DNA of 64,000 bases from Ditylenchus dipsaci (taxonomy: Eukaryota > Nematoda > Chromadorea > Rhabditida > Anguinidae), in the NCBI GenBank assembly GCA_004194705.1, contig SADC01001100.1, positions 62,001 to 126,000 on the forward strand, written 5' to 3'. The notes under the pieces are model-generated. The model made no database searches. It was not told where the DNA came from and saw only the letters and a program-made list of their open reading frames with translations. Shown one piece after another: positions 46,101-54,291 of the stretch (position 1 is the stretch's first letter; every line of letters begins with the position of its first letter). A program made the position numbers and the translations under genes.

Positions 46101-49100
46101 ATAATCAAAATCGTGTTCTTGGCGTTAAATCTTTATTCATTTTTTCTAGACTACTATTGACAAAGTTACCACTCAATTTGTAGCCAATGAGATGAGCTAC
46201 AAATTAAAGGGTAATTTGCCTGAGATCTGTTGCCAAAAAGTGGGTTAAAAACACAATTCAATAAGCATGATTTTGAATTAGGCGGATGCCATCGATTAGA
46301 ATAAGTATGGTACGTATTAGGAAAATTAGAAGAGAGCTGTGTGGATTTCATTTCGGGTATATTTGTTTCTACAAGTTATACACAGCAACTATATAGCAAC
46401 CTGGGTAGTGCATATTACTGAGTAGTAAAAATCTATCAGAAATACCTACTTTGATTTTAAGAACCTCTGGAGACAATCACGATCCTCCAAGTCTATCTCG
46501 CCAGACATTCTTGCATTATCTACAGAAGACCGTTGTGAGTCAATTGAGCTACCTCCCACTGGCACACTTTGAGTTTTTACTAAAGTAGATTGGTTGACAG
46601 CAGAAACACCAGTGGATGCAGAATTGGAATGCTCCAAGTTAGTTTTAGAGGATTTTTCACTTTTGAAATTGAGCTATTGGCCACTTGGATTGGGTATGCA
46701 CCACCTGGTCCTTTGTGTGCACCATCTGAAAATCGAAATTGAAAAATCAATACCAATTTCCACGACTGCCATTTTTGTGTTACGAAAAATCACTCACCAT
46801 CAGTCCCACCGAACATCCATGTTATATAGGATTGAATCATGTGTTTTCAGTTGGTTTTACTAATACTTCTATAAACCCCTTTATAGTCAATAATAAACAC
46901 TGGAAAATGGATGGGAACGAATGGAAATGCAAATTAGACAAGAGTTTATGTATGGAGTTCAACCAGAGTCAACACGATTGATTTCCCTCTCGACTGTGTC
47001 AGCAAATAGTTGTAGAAGCGGAGAAAAACTGCTTGACTGATTATTTACAGGCACTTCAACTGTCTGCACAGGGCAAGGAAAAGAACGGAGAAGCAAAGGC
47101 TACGTCATTTTAACTATGCTTTGGGAAAAGAGAGCAAGAAAAGCTGGCTAACATGTACAAAAGAGTATTGGCAATACAAGCCTGCCATCATTAAATGTGT
47201 GTAGGAAAAATACTACAAGCTAGAGAAAAATACAAAAGTTTGGTTTTCATAGATGTGAGTGTGTGAGTGATGATTCTTAGTGCAAAGGGCAAATCACGTA
47301 AATGCTTTTTGGCAGCAAATAATATGTTGACAATCATTAAAGACACCCTGTATTTGCGATGTATTCAAACTGTTTCTCAGGAAGAAATGTGCACGGGCTT
47401 TTTTCGGCAGCCCAGCTTGAAAAAAAATTTTTGGCTCGGCCCGTGGGAGGTTTTGAAGATTACAGCTGAGCTGATCTGTGGCTGAGCCTAAAACGCCTGA
47501 CATTAGGCCTATAATAAATAAGTTAATAAGAAGGTGGATGAAAAGAAACTAAAATAATGCTGCATAAATCTTTAGGGAAATTTTTGGGACGAAGCTAATC
47601 TGTCGTCACGATATTCACCATTGACAAAATGCGCTGTCGATTAAATTTGCCGATGACAAAAATCGCCGTCTTGGCAATTTTTTCTTTGCTTATTTCTACG
47701 AGTCACGTTCAAATCCTGCCGACTTGGCTTTGGCTCGTAAAAATAAGCAAATTTTGTTACACGGCGATTTTAGTCAACAGCAAATTAAGCTGACGGCGAA
47801 TTTTGTCAACGAAGAATCTTGCGAAGGCGAATTTTGTAAACGGCGAATATCGGGACGGCGAAATAGCCCTGTCCTAAATTTTCGCCTTGATTATAATATT
47901 ATATTTTGTATTTTTCAGCAATATAGAAACACTAAATTTAAAAAAATATTAAAACAGAAATATTTGCCAAATAAATATGATTTGGAGCAAGAACATTGGC
48001 AGCAATCGAGATAAATTATAGCTAAAAGAATACAGTTTTAGCCGATTTTCAAGTGCAACAAGCTAAAGTAACAGAAAAAGTTGACTTATCTTTCGAAAAC
48101 ATAGGTCCACAATCCCTTCAATGCAAACTCTTCTTTGATCGTTCATTGTAGTCTGGACGTCAGTCAAACAAAATATTTCGATAGAAATTAAGGAAAATTG
48201 TAGGGGTCCTATATTTTTACAAACGAAACAAAATTCTCAGAGACAACCAGTCCAAAAAGTGATTGAGTGGTCAAACACCAACTTGCGAAATAATTATTTA
48301 TATTTACATAGATTTTTGAAATTTTAATTAACGAAATAAACTACCTTTTGCCGGCAAATTGGCAGTGGCCTGTCGAGGTGGGACAGTTGGCAAAGGTTGG
48401 ACAGAGTTGTTGGCATTGTTCTTTATTGTTCTTTCTGCTGGCACATTATAATTGAGCTGTTTACTATTATTGACAGTGCTTTCTTCATTAGACGTTGTAG
48501 CTTCTATAGGCACTGGAACCATAATTTTCTGACCGGCAAATACCTTAAAAATAAAAAAATTTAGAAAATTAAATCTTAACTAATGGTTAATATTTTTGCC
48601 AAAATCTTTAATTCGGCTCTCAAAAGTTTTAAATTTGCTGCCGCGAATCTTGAATTCTGTTGCCGAAATTCAAATTTTCTCAGCAGATTTGATTTGACAT
48701 CAAATTTCAAATTTTCGGCAGAAAAATTCAGAGCCGCACCTAACTAATGCTATAAACTTCCATACCATTCTAGAGTGCATTTTGTTGAGCTTGACCAATT
48801 GTCCGACTGTGCAGTCATGTGCTGCAGCAATCTTTTCCAGTGTGTCTGAACTACTGACAACATAGTTCATCTGTAAAATGTAAATTAAAGTTCACATAAA
48901 AGCAAACAATGCAGTAGACACTTTGTAACAATACATTGTAATGCACATTCATTTAAATCCGCTATAAAATCACATAGAGAGAAAGGGGCGCCAACTTGAA
49001 CCCACTTTTTAATTTCAAGCACCATTTTAGTTTGGTGAAAAATGCAAAAGAACCCCTGCCGGGACAGTATTTCAGAGGAAAGAGTAGACTTTGCAAGAAG

Positions 49101-52100
49101 GTTCACGTTTTAAATTTAAAAAAATAGGTTTTATTTTATATGTGATTTTTAGCTATTTTAGAAAATAAAAATAATACATGAAAAGTTAAAGAAATGAAAG
49201 TTCAAGTAAACTGAATTTCCATATATAAACGAACGCTATTGAAAAAATGGAGCAGTGCTCCAAGACAATATTTCCTTATGGCTCATTTATAAACGTTGTC
49301 GTTGTCGTCGTCGTTGTCGTTGGAAAAAATGTTTTATAAAGGCATTTTTACGCCAACGACAACGCCAACGATGACGACAACGACGACATATTTATAAAAA
49401 ATCCAACGACAACGACAAGGCCAACGACAACGGAAAATTTTTCTTCCAAATCAGACAAATTTTGCATTTTAAGTCAGAATTTTAAGGATTAACTATATTC
49501 TCCACACGTTTTCACTCGAAAGCTCGACTAAAAATGCGAAATTTGTCCAATTTTGAATAAAAAATGTCGTTGTCCTTGGCGTCGTCGTTGTCGTTGGCGT
49601 TGTCGTTGGATTTTTTATAAATAGGTCGTCGTTGTCGTTGTCGTCGTCGTTGGCGAAAAAAGGTTTTTAAAAAAAATATTCCAACGACAACGACGACGAC
49701 AATGACGACGACAACGTTTATAAAATGAGTATAGAGTTATAAATTTCACCTGTAGTGGCTACTTTTTGAATTTGCATTGTTCCAAATGGGGTCTCTCGAC
49801 TCTGTTTTTTAAGACCATTTTTAGCCTTCTTGGAGTTATAATCATGAGATGGTGCAAAATAAATTTATACACTAATAACTCCTCTTTTTTTAAATAAGCC
49901 ATTGTTTTGCGCTGAATAAGGAGAAAAATAAAGAGCAAGACCGAGTACTTGGTTGTTTTCACAGTTATCCTGGTCTGATACTGGGCACCCGTTAACAAAG
50001 ACCGTGGAGCCGGTCTATGCTCTTTATTTTTTAGCCTTTCAGCAACAAAAGTTAGCTGACCTAAGACAGGAAGAATATTAAGCTTTTATGTTGCACAACC
50101 CCAGAATTATAATTCCGAAAAAGTCGAAAATGATTTTGGAAAAATAGGGTCGAAAATCGGCGGGTCACGTACAACCATAGTCGTGAGCTAATTTTGCGAA
50201 AAGTTTTAAATCACACTACAAACCATATTATAAATGAACAATAATCCGAGAATTATAATTCCAAAAGGTCGAAATAATAGATTACACTAAAAACAAAAAT
50301 GCTGCAATAAATTTTTACTCCGAAACAGCAAATTGACAAAGTCAAACATTTACTGCAAATTTACAAAAAAGTCAAATCTTGCACAAGTCTTCAAACACGC
50401 GATATTTCTAACTAATTAAGCATTAAATCCTTAGCTAAACCAAGAAATTCCTTGTATATAAACGCTAAATGTCAGCCCATTCCATAACTTTTCGCATCCA
50501 GAATAGCAATTCAAAAAGGGTGGTTGGGAGGACAAGCAAACATACACACAAACAATAGGCTTTTAATTGGCAGAAAAACGGAAAGTGCCAAAGAAGAAAA
50601 AAAGCAGAAGAAATAAAGACAGCATCCTAAAAAAATTGCGCTGTTATTTTTTGAAAGAGTGCACTCCGTGTATTGTTTAATCTCGTGCGGAAAAAAGAGA
50701 GCACAGCCTCAAAATAAAGAAAAGAATTAGTGTTCCTTTTATTTTGTTGTCTTTGAGGCAAAGAGTGGGTGAAAAGCTGGAATGCCGAGACTAGTGCCCC
50801 CACTATTTAGGCACATACAAGAACTCTTGCTGACTGCGGCCTCTGCTAAAGGAAGTAAACTGCACTTTTTATATTTGAAATAGAGCAAAAGACCAGCTGA
50901 AAACTAGCTTCTGCATTAACTTCCACATCGTGTAAAAAGTTATTTATTTTTTTATTTGCTATTAGCTTTTTTATGATTGACTTTCTGAGTGAAAAATGAC
51001 AGATGAGAATAGGTTGCGATAGCTTTTTGGAATTACCAAATCTAGATACTGAAATCATTTTTTTTAAACTGCAAAAAAATTCGAGATCGACCCCGGATTT
51101 TTCAGATTTCTGGGGATTTTAACAACAAGCGCCTATGAGCGCTTATTATAGAAAATGCGGCGGATTAATATATATTTTTCAATGCGCGTCCACTCTAGGA
51201 CTAAACAGTACTGATGAATCAATCTGGTCCTCGCCCGTAGTGAAATTTTTAGAAGCCTGTGAGTGTAAATTTCGAAGAAAATTTCGAACGAAAAAAAAAA
51301 CAGAATATTCGATCCTGACGGAAAGGGGGGGGGGTCAATAAACTTTTGTAACACGGGAAGCTCACACTTTTTCGCTCAAATTACTGAAATCGCATTATAT
51401 AGACACTGGACCGTACAAATATTTTGGAGAAAAGTAAGATATTTCTGCTTATTAACAAATAAAATCATGCGATTTCAATATTAAAAAGATGAATGGGTGC
51501 AACAAAATGCGTAAGATTTTTGGTTAAAGCTAGCAAATCCATTTGCTATATTAAGCGAAGGGACTAGACACAGCGTGTGACCAGCTTTTATTTTTGAGCA
51601 GACCAAAAAGTCTCTTAAATTTCTGCCTCAAAAAACTAAAAATCTTTTTTTTATGTCCAATACAGCGACAAAAAATAATTGCAGTTACTAGGATTTAATA
51701 GAAAAAGAGATATTTTAGAGAGAGAACAAAATTATGAGGGATTATTTTTATGGACATAATCCCAAATTAGTTGCTCTTACATACATTTATAAAAGACCAA
51801 TGATAATTTCTGAAATTCGACTTTGCGGGGAACACCACTTTTTGTCTAGTACCAGACTCTTTTAAGTTGTTTTTTTTTCTATTATTCCTAAAAGTGGTGC
51901 AAATAGATTGCTTAACGAAAGAGTACTTTCCCCTACATCAAGGTGTTTTTAGAAATTTGGCACTTATTTAATGGAGCTGCTTTTTTCAAAATTTTATGTA
52001 CTTTTTTTAAATAAAAGTACTTATTTATGTTGAATTTTTGTTCTCTGGCGCAACTTAGTGGCTGAAATTTTCATAGGAATCTAGAAAAAATCAGAATTTT

Positions 52101-54291
52101 TAAAAAATGCTTGTTTTCTGAATTATGACTAGGGTTGTCGAGGACCCGAAAATTTTCGAGGCCTCGACTCAAGCCGAAACTCGAAAATTTTCGAGTTGTC
52201 GAGTCCAAAACTCGGAATCGAGGCAACGACTCGAAAACCTAATTATGACCTAAAGTTGAAGTGTCAAGGGTTTGAAAAACTTCATTTTAACTTTAAGTCA
52301 TATCTCAGCAAGCGAAAATTTTTTAGATTTCTGTTTTTTTATACAGATTCTTGAATTTTTTTTAGCTACTTAGTTATTTTTTAGCATATAAAAATTACTT
52401 AGCAAACGTTTAAACATGATTTATAATAAATTACGAAAATGCGCTCTCCCCCCATCCCCCTCTCCCTCCCAGAAGAAATAAGTTGCGAAATTTTGATATC
52501 GGAAGTATAAATTTTCTGCGAATAACCGGTTCCTAGAGCGCTCAGATCAAAACGATATAGTTTTGAGCCTTAACGGGGCCTACCAGCGCGTTACACTTCA
52601 ATTTGAGGCGGGACCATCAATTTTCAAAAATCTTGCTTGTTTCCACTCGTTTCATGTCAAATCTGATGTTTATGACCTTTTCCTACTTTTAAAATTAGGC
52701 AGAAAACTTAGGTCGGACCAGGAAGAACGCTCATGGAAAACAGACTCAAGAAAAATAAATAGATGATCCCCTTAATTGCAGTGTAACGCACTGGTATGCC
52801 CCTTTAAACATGTCCAACCAACCACCCTTGACTAGTCCTGGGTCCAGAAACTAGGCCAGCCGTACAATACAGGCGATTTCACTGGCCGCCACGCCAGTTC
52901 TGTGTGTGTCTATGATCCTGTTGGAGAAAATAAAAAAAGCCTAGAGACTTATTGTTCAACAACAGTACGAAAATCACAAAAATATTTGCAGTGATGAAAA
53001 TGGGACATAACAGTCTCACACAACTGCTCGAAAAATATTGTATATTTTATTTTAGCACCTCATAATTTGGCGGCTACTGCGGCGCTGTTATCCCACCAAT
53101 CTGGCCGACCTTTCTAGTAATGCAAAACAATCTGAGTTGGAAAATTATGGGGGAGGAGTAGAGTAGCTGTATTTAGCAGCAGCAACAACAAGTAAAAACA
53201 TGGGGGTGGATATAGAAAGTGTCTTTTTGAGTATTTTGGCGAGATTGAATCGCCTCACTCAGCCTTGCAGTAAACCCAATCCCTAGCCGCCAATTTGAGT
53301 TAACCAAGAGACAGCTTTATAGCTTCTTTTTCTCCAAATTAGATTTGGAACAATAGGGCAATAGGGAGGCTGTGGCAGTGAAAAACTAGGCATGGCCATA
53401 TAAATCTTATTTTGCCGCTCTTCTACACTTGTTTAGCAGTAGCAGCAGAAACACTAGTAGGTATGGCTAATTGCGGTGGAAGTGGTCTAAGTGTGAATTA
53501 ATCTCATGTAACATACGTGATTTACAAGTCTCTTTATCAATTTAGACAGCACTATAGTCAAACCTCGTTTTAACCGCCCCCTAGCCTATGGTCCAACATT
53601 TTTTGAAAACCTACTTTTTGAGACGTTTTTACAATTATGAAATTGATATTAGACTCTAGTCCGAAAAATAACAAGGATTCCGATTTTGCCTTCTTTTTTT
53701 CTAAAATCTTTTTATTTCGCCGTGAATACCCACGACCCTCGATTAACCGACATCCCTTTTTAAAAATCAGGTGACGATTAATAGATGGCTGCGGATTTTT
53801 ATGCCAATACAAAAGAGTTTCGCGAAAACTGGCAAAATCAGAATCCTTGCAATTTTTGGACTAAACTGAGAAATAATATTTGCTTAAAAATATCAATTGC
53901 TGAGTTTTTAGCAAAATAAAAAAATACAAAGTTTAACAAGGGAATGATATGAATAGATTGTTGAAATAGGTTAAAAAAACAGGCTGAAAAGTTGGGCTGC
54001 TTTTGATGGGATCTAACAAGCATGGATGTTTTACTTTTTCTGATATCGAATTTTTTCTCAAGATTCCGAAACTTCAGTGTGGTCCGTTTTACAGCTGTGA
54101 CACTTCAAGAATATCAAACTTTACAACAAAATTTACTGTAAATTATCCTCCAATTTTTAAAAGTTTACCTTAGGTTGATCGACAATGCTTGACTTCCTGG
54201 TCAATTCCATATCTTGAACACTCGAAGTAGTATTATTGGTGGAAAATTTGGGATTTGGTGGAATATTAAGGCGCTGACCGGATTGAAACAT
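22649..54291 (-). CDS. OXR1: OXR1/NCOA7-family protein (LysM-GRAM-TLDc), 23 exons
   Basis: The reconstructed exons are 54169-54291, 48766-48870, 48345-48543, 46450-46579, 45747-45884, 45585-45700, 45462-45536, 44964-45146, 44834-44908, 44527-44783, 44414-44483, 43548-43625, 43359-43487, 43179-43300, 42974-43124, 38794-38987, 38327-38564, 33083-33667, 25364-25762, 24933-25117, 24786-24880, 24061-24233 and 22649-22880. Together they are about 4.05 kb, near 1,350 residues. The order is LysM, GRAM-like, amphipathic repeat, low-complexity linker and C-terminal TLDc, the classic long OXR1 isoform plan. Family members protect against oxidative stress and some bind the V-ATPase through TLDc. Most junction phases agree. 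One-base conflicts remain at the exon 4/5 and 10/11 junctions and in exons 5, 15 and 22. The family call is secure; exons 4, 9, 10 and 15 are the weaker calls. Confidence 0.9.
23036..23673. mobile_element. Palindromic hAT-like MITE interrupted by another MITE
   Basis: The ends ggctctacccgttagcgccc and gggcgctaacggggtagagcc are inverted. The arms continue through ttgtttgcgccaaaaatcgt and acgggctacattttgac. The flanks atccctta (23028-23035) and atccatta (23674-23681) form an 8-bp duplication with one mismatch. It lies in the last OXR1 intron. The right arm is split by the 155-bp element at 23463-23617. Confidence 0.8.
23463..23617. mobile_element. Nested 155-bp MULE-like MITE
   Basis: The inverted ends are ggctaccagacgatttccaa and ggaaattgtctggtagcc. 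Exact 9-bp duplications gtttttgct lie at 23454-23462 and 23618-23626. The interior is repeats of gaaaatgtcg(c/g)gcgac-type words. A 9-bp duplication is typical of Mutator-like elements. Confidence 0.85.
24351..24701. mobile_element. hAT-type MITE with GCGATGCGATGT interior
   Basis: The ends are tagagatagaa and ttctatctcta, with exact 8-bp duplications gtgacaat (24343-24350 and 24702-24709). The interior is two tandem halves built from gcgatgcgatgt repeats, each closing with acatcgcatcgcttctatct. It lies between TLDc exons 21 and 22 of OXR1. Confidence 0.88.
25364..25762 (-). CDS. OXR1: OXR1 exon 19: Ser/Ala-rich linker before TLDc
   Basis: A 399-bp open stretch, phase 1 in and out, beginning AMFPSLNLSAFHPTAGQRAS and containing FSSAQVRRISMPFHKVGN. 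It joins exon 20 directly in frame. The ATG two bases in could also start a short TLDc-only isoform, a form known in vertebrate OXR1 and NCOA7. Confidence 0.75.
27290..27610. repeat. Palindromic repeat related to 19291-20516
   Basis: The inverted arms include ttctgacaccagattcatgt and aacacgaatttgatgtcaga, and atctcagacttgagacaaat with attctgagattat. The words align with tcgtgttcagcgtggtcgat and its mirror in the larger element, so the two are diverged members of one fold-back family. Confidence 0.6.
28308..28518. mobile_element. TTAA-flanked MITE (copy 2)
   Basis: Flanked by TTAA at 28304-28307 and 28519-28522. The ends are agggcatgctcacc and ggcaagcatgccct, and the internal inverted words ttggtttctaacaaaacaag / gttttgttagaaaccaagtt are shared with 3674-3900. 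It lies in OXR1 intron 18. Confidence 0.8.
32656..33053. mobile_element. pogo-like palindromic MITE next to OXR1 exon 18
   Basis: A 398-bp palindrome centred at 32855. Its ends, cacattcgaaccttgataaa and tttatcaaggttcgactg, are flanked by TA on both sides. Ends reading CAGTCGAACCTTGATAAAC resemble pogo/Tigger termini. It ends 29 bp from the exon 18 splice donor. A relative lies at 53549-53880. Confidence 0.75.
33083..33667 (-). CDS. OXR1: OXR1 exon 18: long basic/serine-rich linker
   Basis: A 585-bp open stretch, phase 1 in (acceptor CTACTCAG) and phase 1 out (donor GTTTCT at 33082). The product contains cysteine-rich RTKSCCSPKCSS, then GFPVPPVFPKN, a Ser-rich region and a basic KKTGSWKKKLLRTFSAGS. 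I recognise no domain. It is placed in this gene because strand, position and phase fit both neighbours. It could be an alternatively used exon. Confidence 0.7.
34370..34620. repeat. GGACGGCCG minisatellite-like block
   Basis: GC-rich words (ggacggccgccgtccgac, gacagccggccggcg, gacggccggtcgtg) alternate with A/T spacers. This is the same GC-box/AT-spacer style as other arrays here. The block is locally much more GC-rich than its surroundings. Confidence 0.6.
36170..36615. repeat. Fold-back block with TTTGCGC/CTTGCAGT repeats
   Basis: The left words ttgcgccacacgatttgcac pair with the right word gccaatcgtgtggcgcaa. Between and beyond are repeats of gcgcaaaacttgcagt and gtaaatcttgcagtg. Overlapping open frames on both strands reflect the repeat. 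Confidence 0.55.
38327..38987 (-). CDS. OXR1: OXR1 exons 16-17: conserved central block
   Basis: Exon 16 (38794-38987) carries REFWFAVPQKRVDAIYHFLL followed by HWSPEKYGQ, a signature shared by OXR1 and NCOA7. After a 229-bp intron (GTGAGT...TTTCAG), exon 17 (38327-38564) has a Thr/Ser/Asn-rich stretch ending GFVVLDADTDDSLTG. The motif GFVV plus an acidic run follows the FWFAVP block in vertebrate members too. Phases are consistent throughout. Confidence 0.9.
39300..40680. mobile_element. Large fold-back element, copy 1
   Basis: The arms 39430-39600 and 40000-40165 are inverted: ttatatcgccccctcgcaaa with gcgaggggcgatataagg, and ggtggcggaaagccattt with aaatggctttccgccatc. A second inverted pair, aagaaggtcataagtttaat / attaaacttatgaccttctt, lies at 39668-39695 and 40626-40655. 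The centre holds a GC palindrome, gccccctgcgccaag...ggcgcaggggc, and caaatcactcgaaagagact. A relative is at 56725-57420. Confidence 0.7.
41818..42060. repeat. Dispersed repeat, copy 2 (GGGCGCTAGTAGCG...)
   Basis: gggcgctagtagcgaatacc, then aacaacaagtttaggctta and ccagcgtacggaagttgtga, match 18742-18890 in order. It closes with a mirrored gtgttcgctactaggg near 42050, so it is itself weakly fold-back. Confidence 0.6.
42594..42915. mobile_element. mariner-like end plus pogo-like palindrome remnant
   Basis: caaggtgtcccaataatttc at 42595 follows TA and resembles a mariner terminus without a visible partner. Next to it, 42740-42915 has inverted words acacaacaccaccccgatat and ataacaccacc/ggtggtgtt, closing with ggtttgactgta, comparable to the pogo-like ends at 33040. 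Confidence 0.45.
42974..43300 (-). CDS. OXR1: OXR1 exons 14-15: coiled linker and start of the pre-TLDc block
   Basis: Exon 14 (43179-43300) encodes a charged helical stretch (MAMKREKSLATLESLCQRTQ). Exon 15 (42974-43124) ends PPFYMTVRVDRRKKRKR, matching the beta-strand that begins the second conserved OXR1/NCOA7 block. The frame entering from exon 14 and the frame of FYMTVRV differ by one base. The simplest repair is one missing base in the GGG run at plus-strand 43033-43035. Confidence 0.7.
43359..44783 (-). CDS. OXR1: OXR1 exons 10-13: linker and synuclein/perilipin-like repeat
   Basis: Exon 10 (44527-44783) is a Ser-rich linker (SSSLDSASVEPMSAIRRSQS). Exons 11 (44414-44483), 12 (43548-43625) and 13 (43359-43487) encode a 92-residue run rich in V, A, T, G and S, with words QVASGAQTVATGTQK, VAHGVVTHTRSAADHIQTG, TSAKVVASVPGSLVSVTDS and VNVGSGLVDKG. 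The spacing resembles the 11-residue amphipathic helix repeats of synucleins and perilipins, which fold on lipid surfaces. The exon 10/11 junction is out of phase by one base with the likely 43-bp intron. An upstream acceptor at about 43765 could add a small extra exon (GWAIDIQLPAS). Confidence 0.7.
44071..44374. mobile_element. MITE with ACCGTATTTCCTCTAA / GCGCGC ends
   Basis: The ends taccgtatttcctctaacaa and ttattagaggaaatatggta are inverted, each followed inward by gcgcgcatgc / gcatgcgcgc. It lies in OXR1 intron 11, 40 bp from exon 11. Similar single ends occur at about 1655, 34250, 37160, 41620 and 51140, so the family is widespread. Confidence 0.65.
44834..45536 (-). CDS. OXR1: OXR1 exons 7-9: linker
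   Basis: Exon 7 (45462-45536) is 25 codons, phase 1 in and out. The next region is best read as exon 8 (44964-45146) and exon 9 (44834-44908) separated by a 55-bp intron (GTATTG...TTCAAG). Without that intron the frame hits a stop. With it the phases close exactly, and the sequence continues DFKPEAMMKPRASSDLTM. The linker is acidic and Ser/Ala/Gln-rich with no known domain. Confidence 0.65.
45585..46579 (-). CDS. OXR1: OXR1 exons 4-6: GRAM-like domain
   Basis: Exon 4 (46450-46579) ends in DRDCLQRFLKSK. Exon 5 (45747-45884) encodes VKQVTESDGTITGT, then LLVTPNCLMFDPEVSHPLV. Exon 6 (45585-45700) encodes MEDIISVTVYKQFGDL. This matches the GRAM-like block of OXR1/NCOA7 closely and without gaps. 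Two one-base discrepancies occur: the canonical exon 4/5 junction is one base short, and exon 5 has one T too many in a TTTT run (plus-strand 45840-45843). Conserved residues continue on both sides of each, so I read them as assembly indels. Pseudogenisation is the alternative. Confidence 0.85.
46705..46816 (-). other. Possible alternative first exon and micro-exon of OXR1
   Basis: An ATG at 46816 opens MFGGTD and runs to a strong GTGAGTG donor at 46797, leaving phase 1. A 21-bp segment (46705-46725) after TTTCAG could be a phase-1 micro-exon. Both share the phase of the normal exon 3 to exon 4 junction, so a transcript lacking LysM could start here. Only splice-site and phase agreement support this. 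Confidence 0.3.
47600..47880. repeat. GGCGAATTTTGTCAAC minisatellite in inverted halves
   Basis: The left half (47600-47680) reads in one orientation (ttgacaaaatgcgctgtcg, gacaaaaatcgccgtc). The right half (47755-47870) is mirrored (cggcgattttagtcaac, cggcgaattttgtcaacg). This is the same plan as the arms of elements A and D but with another unit. Confidence 0.6.
48345..48870 (-). CDS. OXR1: OXR1 exons 2-3: LysM domain
   Basis: Exon 2 (48766-48870) and exon 3 (48345-48543) join across a 222-bp intron (GTATGG...TTTAAG). They encode a textbook LysM fold: YVVSSSDTLEKIAAAHDC, then TVGQLVKLNKMHSR, then VFAGQKIMVPVP, about 45 residues. In OXR1 proteins this domain is intracellular and is not known to bind chitin. 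The rest of exon 3 is a Ser/Asn/Pro-rich linker that ends in phase 1. Confidence 0.92.
49270..49740. mobile_element. Fold-back element made of CGACAA/CGACGA repeats
   Basis: The ends ctcatttataaacgttgtcg and cgacaacgtttataaaatgag are inverted. The interior is four alternating blocks of gttgtcgtcg and cgacaacgac repeats around a 100-bp unique centre (49440-49560). No target duplication could be fixed with confidence. Confidence 0.75.
52130..52241. mobile_element. hAT-type MITE with CTCGAAAATTTTCGAG interior
   Basis: A 112-bp element starting tagggttgtcga and ending tcgaaaaccta, with exact 8-bp duplications attatgac at 52122-52129 and 52242-52249. Nearly all of the interior is self-complementary ctcgaaaattttcgag. 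Confidence 0.88.
52574..52803. mobile_element. TTAA-flanked MITE (distinct family)
   Basis: Flanked by TTAA at 52570-52573 and 52804-52807. The inverted ends are cggggcctaccagcgcgtta and taacgcactggtatgcccct. Its length of 230 bp is close to the other TTAA elements, but the internal sequence differs. Confidence 0.8.
53549..53880. repeat. pogo-like palindromic repeat, relative of 32656-33053
   Basis: Begins near tagtcaaacctcgttttaac. The words aaggattccgattttgcc (53676) and ggcaaaatcagaatccttgc (53830) are inverted, and the first also occurs at 32764. The centre has ccctcgattaaccgacatcc. Confidence 0.55.
54169..54291 (-). CDS. OXR1: OXR1 exon 1: N-terminus
   Basis: ATG at 54291 opens 41 codons beginning MFQSGQRLNI and ending SSIVDQPK, followed by the donor GTAAAC at 54168. 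The serine/threonine/asparagine-rich sequence has no domain. I chose this start because it is the only upstream open stretch with a good donor in phase 0 with the LysM exon. Further 5' non-coding exons cannot be excluded. Confidence 0.65.

Larger units (their letters stand above)
46580..48344. other. OXR1 intron 3 (1.8 kb)
   Basis: Apart from the alternative exon candidate (46705-46816), this contains a GGCGAATTTTGTC-type minisatellite at about 47600-47880 in which inverted units flank tggctttggctcgt. Short open frames on the plus strand are repeat-derived. Confidence 0.5.
48871..54168. other. OXR1 intron 1 (5.3 kb), repeat-rich, no gene seen
   Basis: Contains the CGACAA fold-back (49270-49740), hAT-type MITE (52130-52241), TTAA MITE (52574-52803) and pogo-like repeat (53549-53880). 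A gcgcctatgagcgcttatt end is at about 51130, similar to that at 44350. No convincing coding sequence is present. Confidence 0.55.

Noticed and set aside
49270..49740. CRISPR-like regular repeats
   Set aside because: The repeats are a simple CGACAA/CGACGA array in inverted halves, without unique spacers, in a eukaryotic intron.
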